Shown piece after piece: positions 41,423 to 49,628 of a DNA stretch of 64,000 nucleotides. The notes under the pieces were generated by a model. The model did no database searches and had not been told where the DNA came from. It saw only the letters and a list, made by a program, of their open reading frames with translations. The translations under genes were made by a program, and so were the position numbers. Source of the DNA: JBBQNR01 sp963774075 (GTDB lineage Bacteria; Actinomycetota; Thermoleophilia; Solirubrobacterales; JBBDJG01); NCBI GenBank assembly GCA_963774075.1, contig CAVZDP010000003.1, positions 868,001 to 932,000 on the forward strand, written 5' to 3'. Positions within the stretch are counted from its first letter, which is position 1; each line of letters begins with the position of its first letter.

Positions 41423-43966
41423 CTAGCGCGATCCGCGCCTGGCGGCCTTCGACCTGCGGGCGCTGCCGCCGCCCGACCCGGTCGCGGCCGGGGTGCGACT
41501 GCGCCCGCCTGAGCCGCGTCCGGCGCCGTTGCGGCTCGCGGTGGCGCGACGGCGACCGCCGTTGGGGCGCGCCCCGTCCGAACCGCCGATCTGCACCAGC
41601 GCCTCTCGGAGCACCTGCTCGATCCGCTGCACGAAGATGAAATCGATGTCCTTGCGCAGGTGCGCCGGGATGTCCTCGATGTCGGCCTCGTTCAGGCGTG
41701 GCGCGATCACGCGCTTGAGGCCGGCGTCCTGAGCCGCCAGCGCCTTCTCCTTCAAGCCGCCGATCGGCAGCACCTGACCGGTGAGCGTCAGCTCGCCGGT
41801 CATGGCCGTGTCGTGGCGGACCGCGCGCCTGGAGATGAGAGAGGCGAGCGCGGTGGCCATGGTCACGCCGGCCGAGGGCCCGTCCTTCGGGATCGCGCCC
41901 GCGGGCACGTGGATGTGCAGGTCGTGCGTCTGGAAGTAGTCGTCGGGCAGGTCGGGATTGAGCTCTTTCGAGTGTGCCCGCACGAAGGAGAGCGCCGCCT
42001 GCGCCGACTCCTTCATCACGTCGCCGAGCTGCCCGGTGATGTTGAGCTTTCCGGTGCCCGGGTAGTCGGTCGCCTCCACGAACAGCACGTCTCCGCCGAC
42101 CGGCGTCCACGCGAGCCCGGTCGCCACGCCCGGCTCGCTCGTGCGACGCTTGGTCTCGGCGAAGTAGCGGCGCTTGCCGAGCATCCGGCGCGCCTTCGTC
42201 GCAGTCACCGTCACCTTGCGCTTCGCCTTGCCCTCGGCGAACTCACGCGCGACCTTGCGGCATATCGAACCGATCTCTCGCTCGAGGTTGCGCACCCCCG
42301 CCTCGCGGGTGTAGTCCTCGATCACGACGTCGATCACCTCGTCCTTGATCTCGATCTTTCTGGGCGTGAGGCCGTTGCGCTCGATCTGGCGCGGTATCAG
42401 GTAACGCCGCGCGATCTCCTTCTTCTCCTCGCGGGTGTAGCCGGCCAGCTGGATCACCTCCATGCGGTCTCGCAGCGGCCCGGGGATCGCCTCCAGCACG
42501 TTCGCAGTCGTGATGAACATCACGTGGGAGAGGTCGAACGGCAGGTCGAGGTAGTGGTCGCGGAAGGACTCGTTCTGCTCGGGATCGAGCACCTCGAGCA
42601 TCGCGCTCGAGGGGTCACCGCGGAAGTCGGTGCCCATCTTGTCGATCTCGTCGATCATGAACACGGGGTTGTGCGACTCCGCGTCCCTGAGGGCGCGGAT
42701 GATCGTGCCCGGCAGCGCGCCGATGTAGGTGCGCCGGTGCCCACGTATCTCCGCCTCGTCGCGCACGCCGCCAACGGAGATGCGCTCGAACTTCCGCCCG
42801 AGCGCCCTGGCGATCGACTTGCCGAGAGAGGTCTTCCCGACTCCCGGCGGGCCCACGAAGGAGAGGATCGAGCCGCGGCTGTCGGGCTTCAGCTTGCGCA
42901 CCGCGAGGTGCTCCAGGATCCGCTCCTTCACCTTGTCGATGTCGTAGTGGTCCTCATCGAGGACCTTGCGGGCATGTCGGAGATCGAGGTTGTCGTCGGT
43001 CGACTTCGACCACGGCAGCGAGATGATCCACTCGAGGTAGGTCCGGATCACGCCGTGCTCGGCCGCTATGGGCGGGAGCTTCTCCAGCCTCGCCAGCTCG
43101 CGCTCGGCCTGCTCCCTCGCATGCTCGGGCAGCCCGGCCTCTTCCATCTGCTGGCGCAGCTCCGCGATCTCCGCCTGCGTCTCGTCGACCTCGCCGAGCT
43201 CCTCCTGGATCGCCTTGAGCTGCTGGCGCAGGAAGTACTCCCGCTGGGTCTTGTCCATCTCCGACTGGACCTGGGACTGGATCTTGGACCCGAGCTCCAT
43301 CACCTCGAGCTCGCGCGCGAGGATCTCGGACAGGCGCCGGAGCCGCGTGGTGACGTCCATTTCCTCGAGCAGCGCCTGCTTTTCCTCGGTCTTGATGCGC
43401 AGCGTGCCGGCGACCATGTGAGCGAGCGTCGCCGGGTCGTCCATGTTGGCGATCGCGATCTGCAGCTCCTCCGGCAGGTACGGGACGCTCTCGATGATGC
43501 TCGAGAAGGTGTTCTGGACGTGGCGGGTGAGCGCCTCGAGCTCCGGTCCGGGCTCGACGGTGTCCGGCTCCTCGTGGATGCGGGCCACCAGGTAGGGGTC
43601 GGCCTGCACGAAGTCGTCGATGCGGACGCGCTCACCGCCGTTGACGAGGATCCGCAACGTGCCGTCGGGCATCTTCAGCATTCGCGCGACCACGCCTACG
43701 ACGCCGACGCGGTAGACGTCCTCGGGGCCCGGCAGCTCGATATCCGGGTCCCTGCTCGCCACCATCACCAGCATCCGGTCCTTGGTGAGGACATCGTTCA
43801 CGAGCCGCACCGAGCGCTCCTGGCCGACGGCCAGCGGAGTCATCGTGTTCGGGAAGGCGACGGTCTCCTTCAGGGGCAGCACCGGCAGGGCGGCCGGCAG
43901 CTCGGACGAGCCTTCCAGCTGTACTGCCTGTATCTCGTCCGGTGCGTCGTAGGCGATCTCGATCAA
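41423..43966 (-). CDS. lon: ATP-dependent protease Lon with an unusual basic C-terminal tail
   Basis: Lon degrades misfolded and regulatory proteins. The N-domain (LPVLPLKETVAFPNTMTPLA), AAA module with Walker A VGPPGVGKTS and Walker B VFMIDEIDKMG, and the protease domain with Ser698 (PKDGPSAGVTMA) and Lys741 (GGLKEKALAA) are all intact. The start is TTG 43966, preceded by GAGGG, 10 nt after the hsp20 stop; no ATG or GTG is available in frame near it. About 50 residues beyond the normal end (from SDGARPNGGRRR) are Gly/Arg/Ser/Ala-rich, strongly basic and presumably disordered, which may give DNA or RNA binding. It is the last gene of the CBS-hsp20-lon operon. Confidence 0.96.
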   Translation of the reverse strand: MIEIAYDAPDEIQAVQLEGSSELPAALPVLPLKETVAFPNTMTPLAVGQERSVRLVNDVLTKDRMLVMVASRDPDIELPGPEDVYRVGVVGVVARMLKMPDGTLRILVNGGERVRIDDFVQADPYLVARIHEEPDTVEPGPELEALTRHVQNTFSSIIESVPYLPEELQIAIANMDDPATLAHMVAGTLRIKTEEKQALLEEMDVTTRLRRLSEILARELEVMELGSKIQSQVQSEMDKTQREYFLRQQLKAIQEELGEVDETQAEIAELRQQMEEAGLPEHAREQAERELARLEKLPPIAAEHGVIRTYLEWIISLPWSKSTDDNLDLRHARKVLDEDHYDIDKVKERILEHLAVRKLKPDSRGSILSFVGPPGVGKTSLGKSIARALGRKFERISVGGVRDEAEIRGHRRTYIGALPGTIIRALRDAESHNPVFMIDEIDKMGTDFRGDPSSAMLEVLDPEQNESFRDHYLDLPFDLSHVMFITTANVLEAIPGPLRDRMEVIQLAGYTREEKKEIARRYLIPRQIERNGLTPRKIEIKDEVIDVVIEDYTREAGVRNLEREIGSICRKVAREFAEGKAKRKVTVTATKARRMLGKRRYFAETKRRTSEPGVATGLAWTPVGGDVLFVEATDYPGTGKLNITGQLGDVMKESAQAALSFVRAHSKELNPDLPDDYFQTHDLHIHVPAGAIPKDGPSAGVTMATALASLISRRAVRHDTAMTGELTLTGQVLPIGGLKEKALAAQDAGLKRVIAPRLNEADIEDIPAHLRKDIDFIFVQRIEQVLREALVQIGGSDGARPNGGRRRATASRNGAGRGSGGRSRTPAATGSGGGSARRSKAARRGSR

Positions 43967-43976
43967 GGTTGCGCCC

Positions 43977-44432
43977 TCATTCCACGTCCCCTCTCCGCCG
44001 GCCCGAGATCGGCACGTTGCGCTCTCCCTTGTCGACGAGCGGCAGCTCGACTCGCAGCATTCCGTCCTCGTAGGTGGCCCGAGCCTGCTCGGCTTCGACG
44101 TCGGCGCTGAGCGGGATCTCGCGCACGAAAGGACCGTGCTCGATCTCAACCTGCTGATAGACGCGACCCTCGGCGTCGCGCATCGGGCGCTGTCCGGCGA
44201 GGATCAGCGTGCGCCCGCGAACCTCCAGCTGAAGGCTCTCCATCGGCACGTCCGGCAGCTCGGCGATCACGACCGCCTGCGGGGGCCGGTTGCAGTAGTA
44301 GACGTCGATCCGCGGCCGGAAGCCGACCCGCCGGTGGGGGAAGCCGGCACGCGCCCAGACGTCGTCGAACAGATCGTCGATCTCCCGGCGCATGCGCTCG
44401 AGGTGAGAGAACTTGTCCCGCCCGCCGGACAT
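43977..44432 (-). CDS. hsp20: Hsp20/alpha-crystallin small heat-shock protein
   Basis: The 151-residue protein holds unfolded proteins without ATP. The alpha-crystallin domain is visible in VVIAELPDVPMESLQLEVRG, RTLILAGQR and FVREIPLSADVEAEQARATY, then YEDGMLRVELPLVDKGERNV, which contains the GxLxxxLP-like motif. The gene overlaps the upstream CBS gene by one base (TGATG) and is 10 bp from the Lon start, so the three are translationally linked. Pairing a holdase with Lon makes sense for protein quality control. Confidence 0.93.
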   Translation of the reverse strand: MSGGRDKFSHLERMRREIDDLFDDVWARAGFPHRRVGFRPRIDVYYCNRPPQAVVIAELPDVPMESLQLEVRGRTLILAGQRPMRDAEGRVYQQVEIEHGPFVREIPLSADVEAEQARATYEDGMLRVELPLVDKGERNVPISGRRRGDVE

Positions 44433-44917
44433 CAGCCGGGCTGCCCAGCCTGCTCCGGGGACAGTCTTGCCGCCCCTTCGATGATCGCGCGGCCGATGTC
44501 CGAGCGGCGGATCAGCCCTACGGGCTTGCCGCCCTCAACGATCGGGATCGCGCCTTGGCGGCGGTGCAGGAAGAGCTCGCAGGCGTGCAGGACGCTGAAG
44601 TCGGGCGGCAGGGAGGCGTATTCGTGTCGCATGAAGGCGTCGATCGGCTTGTCCATGACCTTCCGCGCCTCCTCGGCGATGTCCTCGAAGTCGCGGGCGA
44701 CGAAGGCCGTGTCGCGCAGCTCCCGCAGGTAGGGGGGCGATAGCGCCTGGATCAGCTCCTTCTCTCCGAAGAGCCCGACCATCGCCTCCGCCGAGTCCAC
44801 CACCGGCAGGTCGGTCAGCTGCTCGACGGAGAGCCGCCGGGAGGCCTCACGGATCGAGTCCTCTCTGTGGAGAGGCTTGACGCCCGTTCGGATGTAGCGG
44901 CGGATGTAGTCGTACAC
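44432..44917 (-). CDS. CBS-domain pair protein
   Basis: The 161-residue protein is essentially two CBS motifs: REDSIREASRRLSVEQLTDL with VVDSAEAMVGLFGEKEL, and SLPPDFSVLHACELFLHRRQ with IPIVEGGKPVGLIRRSDI. CBS pairs bind adenine nucleotides and act as energy sensors. Position at the head of the hsp20-lon operon suggests that it tunes proteolysis or chaperoning to ATP level; this is inference. The start is GTG at 44917 (TAACCT 8 nt upstream), and the stop overlaps the hsp20 ATG. Confidence 0.9.
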   Translation of the reverse strand: MYDYIRRYIRTGVKPLHREDSIREASRRLSVEQLTDLPVVDSAEAMVGLFGEKELIQALSPPYLRELRDTAFVARDFEDIAEEARKVMDKPIDAFMRHEYASLPPDFSVLHACELFLHRRQGAIPIVEGGKPVGLIRRSDIGRAIIEGAARLSPEQAGQPG

Positions 44918-44921
44918 GAGC

Positions 44922-44972
44922 GCCTAGGTTAGAACAGCGGGGACGCCGCCTGACGGCGGGCTGAACCTAGGC
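44922..44972. repeat. Long inverted repeat at the MBL/CBS junction
   Basis: GCCTAGGTT (44922-44930) and AACCTAGGC (44964-44972) form a perfect 9-bp outer stem. Inside is CCGCC-GTCA-GGCGG on the minus strand, similar to hairpin 1 of the repeat family. The right arm covers the stop codon of the MBL gene, and the left arm covers the -10-like TAACCT of the CBS operon, so it could terminate one gene while gating the next. Confidence 0.55.
44926..44931 (-). promoter_or_regulatory. Putative -10 element, leaderless type
   Basis: TAACCT on the minus strand, 8 nt before the GTG at 44917, within the left arm of the inverted repeat. Confidence 0.4.
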
Positions 44973-45761
44973 TACGTAGACGTCGCCTTCGCAGGCCACG
45001 TCGACGGGCCCGTCGAAGACGCCCCGGGCGCACTTCCGAACCCAGAGCTCGTCCAGCTCGTCGGAGACGTGGGTCAGCAGAACGCGCTTGACGCCGGCAC
45101 GCTTGGCGTGCTCGGCCGCCTCCTGTGGGGTCAGGTGCCCGCGCACGCCGGTGCGCTCCGGCCGCGGCAGCGTCGCCTCGACGATCAGGAGGTCCGTGCC
45201 CTTGGCGAACTCCACGAGCTTCTCGTTCGGCGAGCAGTCGGCGCCGTATGTGATGCGACCGCCGCCGTTCGTGGAGGCGATCTCGACCGCGAAGGTCTCT
45301 GTGTAGTGAGGCACGTCCTGGAAGCGGAAGCGCATCGAACCGAGTTCGAGGACGCTGCTGGGTTCGAACTCCTCGAGGTCGAAGGCGTGCTCGACCAGAT
45401 CCTCGTTGCCCCACGCGCTCACGATCTGGCGGAAGAGCTGGGTCGCGCCGCGAGGCGCGTAGAGCTTCGGACGCGCGGGCTTGTCGGTGCCGGGCCAGCG
45501 ATCGACCGGAGTCGGCTGCTGGCGTGGCGCGTAGGTGAGCGCGTACGCGAACGGAATGAGGTCGAGGAAGTGGTCGGCGTGCAGATGCGAAATGACGACC
45601 GCGTCCACGGACGTGTAGTCGCAGTAGACGCGCAGCTTCGAGAACACGCCGTTGCCGCAGTCGAGCAGCACTTTCGTGCCGTCCTCCTCGATCAGGTAGC
45701 CGCTGCAGGCGCCATCGGCGTCCTGCCAGGACGGCGACTTGCCGAGGACCGTGAGCCTCAT
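44967..45761 (-). CDS. MBL-fold metal-dependent hydrolase (RNase Z/PhnP-like)
   Basis: The 264-residue protein has the metal-binding signature VVISHLHADHFLDLIPFAY, a later GADCSPNEKLVEFAKGTDLL (Asp ligand region) and VKRVLLTHVSDELDE (His ligand). The overall design, with ACSGYLIEEDGTKVLLDCG at the start, fits the tRNase-Z-like branch of the superfamily that includes PhnP-type phosphodiesterases and arylsulfatase-like proteins. The tRNase Z flexible arm is absent, so a small-molecule phosphodiesterase is more likely. ATG 45761 is used; the ORF upstream has no coding character. Confidence 0.87.
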   Translation of the reverse strand: MRLTVLGKSPSWQDADGACSGYLIEEDGTKVLLDCGNGVFSKLRVYCDYTSVDAVVISHLHADHFLDLIPFAYALTYAPRQQPTPVDRWPGTDKPARPKLYAPRGATQLFRQIVSAWGNEDLVEHAFDLEEFEPSSVLELGSMRFRFQDVPHYTETFAVEIASTNGGGRITYGADCSPNEKLVEFAKGTDLLIVEATLPRPERTGVRGHLTPQEAAEHAKRAGVKRVLLTHVSDELDELWVRKCARGVFDGPVDVACEGDVYVA

Positions 45762-45897
45762 CTTTATGTCATGCGGCGTGGAAGCGCCGCACTCTCTCCG
45801 CCCATCAAGTGAATTCTGACACTTAATCGGGAGCGGGGTGCGGATATCTGTGCGATTGATCACAGAGCAAGGCCGCTGTCAGCCAGGCCCGGAGCAC

Positions 45898-47157
45898 TCA
45901 GAGATAGAAGAGGGCGAGGTAGGCCGAGGCGAGCCCCACGGACAGCAGAGTGACGAGGCTTCCCACCTTCAGGAAGCGCCAGAACGAGATCTTCATCCCG
46001 GCCCGCTCGGCGAGGCTCGCCGCGACGAGGTTCGCGGCCCCCCCGATCAGCGTCGCATTGGCGCCGAAGTCGGCGCCGAGGGCCAGCGCCCACCAGTGGG
46101 TGTCGCTCTCGCGCCCGCTCAGCTCCTGCACGTCGTTGATGACGGGGATCATCGCCGTCGTGAAGGGGATGTTGTCGATCAGCGCCGAGGCGATTGCGCT
46201 GATCCAGGTGATCGCGAGGATGGTCGCGGGGAACGAGTCCTCGGTCAGGTTCGTTATCCCCTGAGCGACGTCCTCGAGCACGCCCTCGTGCTCCAGCCCG
46301 CCGACCAGCACGAAGAGCCCGACGAAGAAGAAGAGCGTCGCCCAGTCGACCTCGTTCAGCGCCTCCTCCACCGTCTGCCGGGTCAGAAAGAGCATCATGG
46401 TCGCGCCGGCGAGCGCGACCGTCGCCGGCTCGAGGTCGAGCGGCTCGCCGAGGAAGAACCCGATCAGCACCGCGGCGAGGATCGGCGCGTGGCGCCGGAG
46501 CATCGGTGCGTCGCGGATCGTCGCCCGGGCGTCGAGCGCCATCAGCCGCGCGCGCTTGGGCTCGGCGGTTTGCAGCTCGTCGCGATAGACCCAGTACAGG
46601 AGAAGGATCGTCGCAACGAGCGTGAAGAGCGCGATCGGGCCCAGGTTGACCAGGAAGTCCACGAAGGAGAGCCCGGTCGCGCCACCGATGAGGAGGTTTG
46701 GAGGGTCGCCGATCAGCGTCGCCGTGCCGCCGATGTTGGCGGCCATGACCTCCATGATCAGAAGCGGGAACGGGGAGATGTCGAGCGTGTCCGCGAGCAG
46801 GAAGCTGATCGGGACCACGAGCAGGATCACGGTCAGGTTGGGCAGGAACGCGGAGAGCACTCCCGTGATCGCGCCGAGGGCCGCGAACAGCGCCAGAGGC
46901 CGTCCGCGCGATAGCTGGCCCGCCCGCACGGCCACGAAGTCGTACAGGCCGGTCTTCTCACTCTGCGTGACCACGACCATCATCCCGACGAGCAGTCCGA
47001 GAGTGCCGAAGTCGATCGCTTCGATCGCCTGGTCCTGACTCACGACGCCGAGCAGGACCACGAGCGCCGCCCCCGCCAGTGCCGCCTTCGTGCGGTGGAC
47101 CCGGTCGGTCGTGATCACGGCAAGCGCGGCGAGGAAGATGAGGACCGCGAGCAGCAA
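45898..47157 (-). CDS. ArsB/NhaD/SLC13-type ion transporter
   Basis: The 419-residue membrane protein has about eleven helices. It contains NIGGTATLIGDPPNLLIGG and, in the second half, DFGANATLIGGAANLVAASL, the paired re-entrant Gly/Asn signatures of the ion-transporter superfamily (ArsB, NhaD, citrate/tartrate carriers). DNIPFTTAMIPVI is a further conserved motif. Whether it carries sodium, arsenite or dicarboxylate cannot be decided; no ars genes are nearby. The only usable start is TTG 47157, preceded by TAGATT at 9 nt and by an in-frame stop. Confidence 0.88.
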   Translation of the reverse strand: MLLAVLIFLAALAVITTDRVHRTKAALAGAALVVLLGVVSQDQAIEAIDFGTLGLLVGMMVVVTQSEKTGLYDFVAVRAGQLSRGRPLALFAALGAITGVLSAFLPNLTVILLVVPISFLLADTLDISPFPLLIMEVMAANIGGTATLIGDPPNLLIGGATGLSFVDFLVNLGPIALFTLVATILLLYWVYRDELQTAEPKRARLMALDARATIRDAPMLRRHAPILAAVLIGFFLGEPLDLEPATVALAGATMMLFLTRQTVEEALNEVDWATLFFFVGLFVLVGGLEHEGVLEDVAQGITNLTEDSFPATILAITWISAIASALIDNIPFTTAMIPVINDVQELSGRESDTHWWALALGADFGANATLIGGAANLVAASLAERAGMKISFWRFLKVGSLVTLLSVGLASAYLALFYL

Positions 47158-47166
47158 GGCAAGCTG

Positions 47167-47172
47167 AATCTA
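47167..47172 (-). promoter_or_regulatory. Putative -10 element, leaderless type
   Basis: TAGATT on the minus strand, 9 nt before the TTG at 47157 of the transporter gene. Confidence 0.3.
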
Positions 47173-47267
47173 TCGGGCGGCTTGGCCTCCGCTTCGCGGA
47201 CGCCGAAGGGGCCAGTCTGTGAAGCCTGACCCCCGGCGCGAGCCGCAGGAGGGGATGGCGGCTGCCG

Positions 47268-47552
47268 TTAGGAAGCGCCCCAGCCCGCCGCCTGCCGTGG
47301 TGGTGACGGCATGAGGGTGCCCGCCTCGCCGCCGTAAAGCGGCTCGGCGGGCTGGCGGCGGGGCTGGGTGCGGAACACGAACGAAAGCTGCGGAGGCGGT
47401 TGCAGCCCGTCCGGGTGGGCGGGCCTGAAGGTGGGACAGGGCTCCTTCAAGCCAAGGGCACAAAGCATGTTCTGGTGGAAGAAGCAATCCTCGCAGCGCA
47501 GCTTCTTGGAGCGAGCTCGCCGGGTCTGCTGCTGTGATGCGATTGCTGTCAC
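47268..47552 (-). CDS. Small Cys-rich protein of unknown function
   Basis: A GTG at 47552 gives 94 residues (a GTG at 47693 would extend it into the palindrome). The core RCEDCFFHQNMLCALGLKEP-C-PTF has four Cys spaced as a compact metal site (CxxC-x8-C-x7-C), followed by GLQPPPQLSFVFR. I recall similar short proteins with this core in Thermoleophilia, but no named family. The basic N-terminus (RRARSKKLR) would suit a nucleic-acid-binding zinc protein; this is inference. Nothing else is seen in 47158-47267 or 47553-47687, apart from short A/T-rich runs around 47620-47660. Confidence 0.6.
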   Translation of the reverse strand: MTAIASQQQTRRARSKKLRCEDCFFHQNMLCALGLKEPCPTFRPAHPDGLQPPPQLSFVFRTQPRRQPAEPLYGGEAGTLMPSPPRQAAGWGAS

Positions 47553-47687
47553 GGCGCGGCATGGTGAGCCATCGGGGCAAGGATTTCCAGACCCCCCCGA
47601 GTCGCCACAGCCCAAAATCGACCATTTCCTTTTTTCGGCCGCGTTTTGGTCCACGCAGTTTGGGTATTGCGAACCGTCGAGCGAAAC

Positions 47688-47715
47688 CGACACCCCCCCG
47701 ATCGGGGGGGTGTCG
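47688..47715. repeat. Perfect 28-bp palindrome with C7/G7 arms
   Basis: CGACACCCCCCCGAT followed by its exact reverse complement half (centre GATC), with no unpaired loop. It ends one base before the stop codon triplet of the 2-hydroxyacid dehydrogenase gene (minus strand), so it lies immediately downstream of that gene. It could be a terminator or a protein-binding site. Confidence 0.9.
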
Positions 47716-48621
47716 TCAGGTCACCGGCGTCGGGGGGTCTCGTCCATCCAGCGCCGCGATCACGTTCTCGGCCGCCAGGCGAGCCATCGCGTCCCGGGCC
47801 TTTCGGGTGGCCGAGCCCAGATGGGGGGCGAGGACCACGTTCTCGAGCTCGATCAGCTCGGGCGGGACCTCGGGCTCGTTCTCGTAGACGTCGAGCCCTG
47901 CCGCAGCGAGCGGACCTTCACGCAGGGCCCGTGCCAGCGCCGCGGTGTCGACGATTCCGCCGCGAGATGTGTTGACCAGGATCGAGCCCGGCTTGAACGC
48001 CGCGAGCAGCTCGGCGTCCACGAGATGTCGCGTCTCGGGCGTGAGCGGGACGTGCAGCGTGACGAAGTCGGACTCCGCGACGAGGTCCCGCAGGTCGCGG
48101 CGCTCGGCGCCGGGGCGCTCGTTGCGCGAGTGGTGCAGGAGCCGGGGGCGGAAGCCCTGCAGGATCTCCGCGACGCGGGTTCCGATCCTGCCCATCCCGA
48201 CGATCCCCACCGTCGCCTCGGCGAGCTCCGTGCCGAGAAGCTGCTCCGGCTCCCACCCTGTCCACTCCCCGCGCCGCACGATCCGCTCTCCCTCGCCCAG
48301 CCTGCGTGCGGCGGCCAGCATCAGCGCCACGGCGAGCTCCGCGGTGGCGTTGGTCAGCACGCCGGGGGTGTTCGTGACGACGACTCCGCGCTCGCGGCAG
48401 GCCTCCATGTCGATGTTGTCGTAGCCGACGGCGAAGTTGGCGACGATGCGCAGCTGCGGGCCGGCGGCGTCGAGGACGTCGGCATCGATCCGCACAGTCG
48501 GGTCGGCCACGATTGCTTCCGCGCCGGCGACGTGCTCCAGGCCGATGGCGACCTCGTAGCGCTCGCGCAGGGCGTCCAGTCCGGCCGCCGGCAGCGAGCG
48601 CGCGACAACGACCAGGGGCAC
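47716..48621 (-). CDS. D-isomer-specific 2-hydroxyacid dehydrogenase (glyoxylate/hydroxypyruvate reductase type)
   Basis: The 301-residue protein has the N-terminal flavodoxin-like half, NFAVGYDNIDMEACRERGVV and the NAD-binding TVGIVGMGRIGTRVAEIL, then PLTPETRHLVDAELLAAFKPG, VNTSRGGIVDTAAL (Arg of the active site), and the Glu/His pair in DVYENEPEVP and LAPHLGSATRKAR. The GxGxxG loop with the following residues favours the glyoxylate/hydroxypyruvate reductase branch over phosphoglycerate dehydrogenase, which would be longer. It follows mdh by only 6 bp, so the two form an operon. Cytoplasmic; alpha-keto acid reduction with NAD(P)H. Confidence 0.92.
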   Translation of the reverse strand: MPLVVVARSLPAAGLDALRERYEVAIGLEHVAGAEAIVADPTVRIDADVLDAAGPQLRIVANFAVGYDNIDMEACRERGVVVTNTPGVLTNATAELAVALMLAAARRLGEGERIVRRGEWTGWEPEQLLGTELAEATVGIVGMGRIGTRVAEILQGFRPRLLHHSRNERPGAERRDLRDLVAESDFVTLHVPLTPETRHLVDAELLAAFKPGSILVNTSRGGIVDTAALARALREGPLAAAGLDVYENEPEVPPELIELENVVLAPHLGSATRKARDAMARLAAENVIAALDGRDPPTPVT

Positions 48622-48627
48622 GAGCCT

Positions 48628-49557
48628 CTAGAGCTTCGCCATCGCCTCGACGAGCTCGCGCACGGCGGCGGCGGACCTGTGCAGGTCCTCTTTCTCCTCG
48701 TCGGAGAGCTCGATTTCGATTATCTCCTCGACGCCGTCGCGGCCGAGCTTCACCGGCACGCCCACGAAGAGCCCGTCGATCCCATACTCGCCGTCGCAGT
48801 AGGCCGCACAGGGCAGCACCCGCTTCTGGTCGAGCAGGATCGAGTCCACCATCTCGGCCACGGCCGCGGCAGGGGCGTAGAACGCCGAACCCGCCTTCAG
48901 GAGCTTCACGACCTCGGCACCTCCGTCCCGGGTGCGCTGCACGATCTCGTCGAGCCGCATCCTGTCGATCATCTGTGACACCGGGACGCCCGCAACGTTG
49001 GTGTAGCTCGTCACCGGGACCATCGTGTCGCCGTGTCCTCCCAGGACGAACCCGGTCACGTCGCGCACCGACACGCCGAGCTCCCAGGCGAGGAAGGTCC
49101 GAAACCGCGCGGAGTCGAGGATCCCGGCCATCCCGACGACACGCTGGCGCGGGAACTCCGACTTCTCGAGCGTGACATGACACATCGCGTCGAGCGGGTT
49201 CGTGACGCAGATGATGATCCCGTCGGGCGAGCGCTGCCCGACCTCCTCCGTCACCGTTTCGACGATTTCCTTGTTCGCCGCCAGCAGGTCGTCCCGGCTC
49301 ATGCCGGGCTTGCGCGGAAGTCCCGAGGTGATGACGACGATGTCCGAGCCGGAAGTCTCGTCGTACGTGTTGCTTCCCGTCACGTTCGGCTCGTACCCGA
49401 CGACGGGCCCGGCCTGGTTGAGGTCGAGCGCCTTGCCTTGCGGCATACCTTCCACGATGTCTACAAGCACGATGTCTGCGTAGTCCCGTTCGGCTAACCG
49501 CTGTGCTGTCGTCGCACCCACGTTGCCGGCACCGATGACCGTGATCTTGCTTCTCAT
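48628..49557 (-). CDS. mdh: Malate dehydrogenase
   Basis: The protein interconverts malate and oxaloacetate with NAD in the TCA cycle. In the 309 residues one sees the Rossmann loop VIGAGNVGATTAQ (7-19), the acidic LVDIVEGMPQGKALDL (Asp33, NAD specificity), the substrate arginines in GLPRKPGMSR (79-88) and the catalytic His175 in VLGGHGDTMVP. The arginine-containing loop (LPRKPGMSR) marks malate rather than lactate dehydrogenase. GGAGGG upstream sets ATG 49557 over a longer ORF. It heads an operon with the 2-hydroxyacid dehydrogenase and lies near icd and sdh, so TCA genes are clustered here. Confidence 0.96.
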   Translation of the reverse strand: MRSKITVIGAGNVGATTAQRLAERDYADIVLVDIVEGMPQGKALDLNQAGPVVGYEPNVTGSNTYDETSGSDIVVITSGLPRKPGMSRDDLLAANKEIVETVTEEVGQRSPDGIIICVTNPLDAMCHVTLEKSEFPRQRVVGMAGILDSARFRTFLAWELGVSVRDVTGFVLGGHGDTMVPVTSYTNVAGVPVSQMIDRMRLDEIVQRTRDGGAEVVKLLKAGSAFYAPAAAVAEMVDSILLDQKRVLPCAAYCDGEYGIDGLFVGVPVKLGRDGVEEIIEIELSDEEKEDLHRSAAAVRELVEAMAKL

Positions 49558-49628
49558 CTGCTGACCCTCCGTTCTTGCTTGCCGGGTTCTGGGAAACTTA
49601 CAGTTGAATCGCTCCCCCGACGCACGAG

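Noticed and set aside
41660..44110. 816-codon plus-strand ORF opposite lon
   Set aside because: Antisense shadow with Leu/Arg/His bias; lon motifs on the other strand are decisive.
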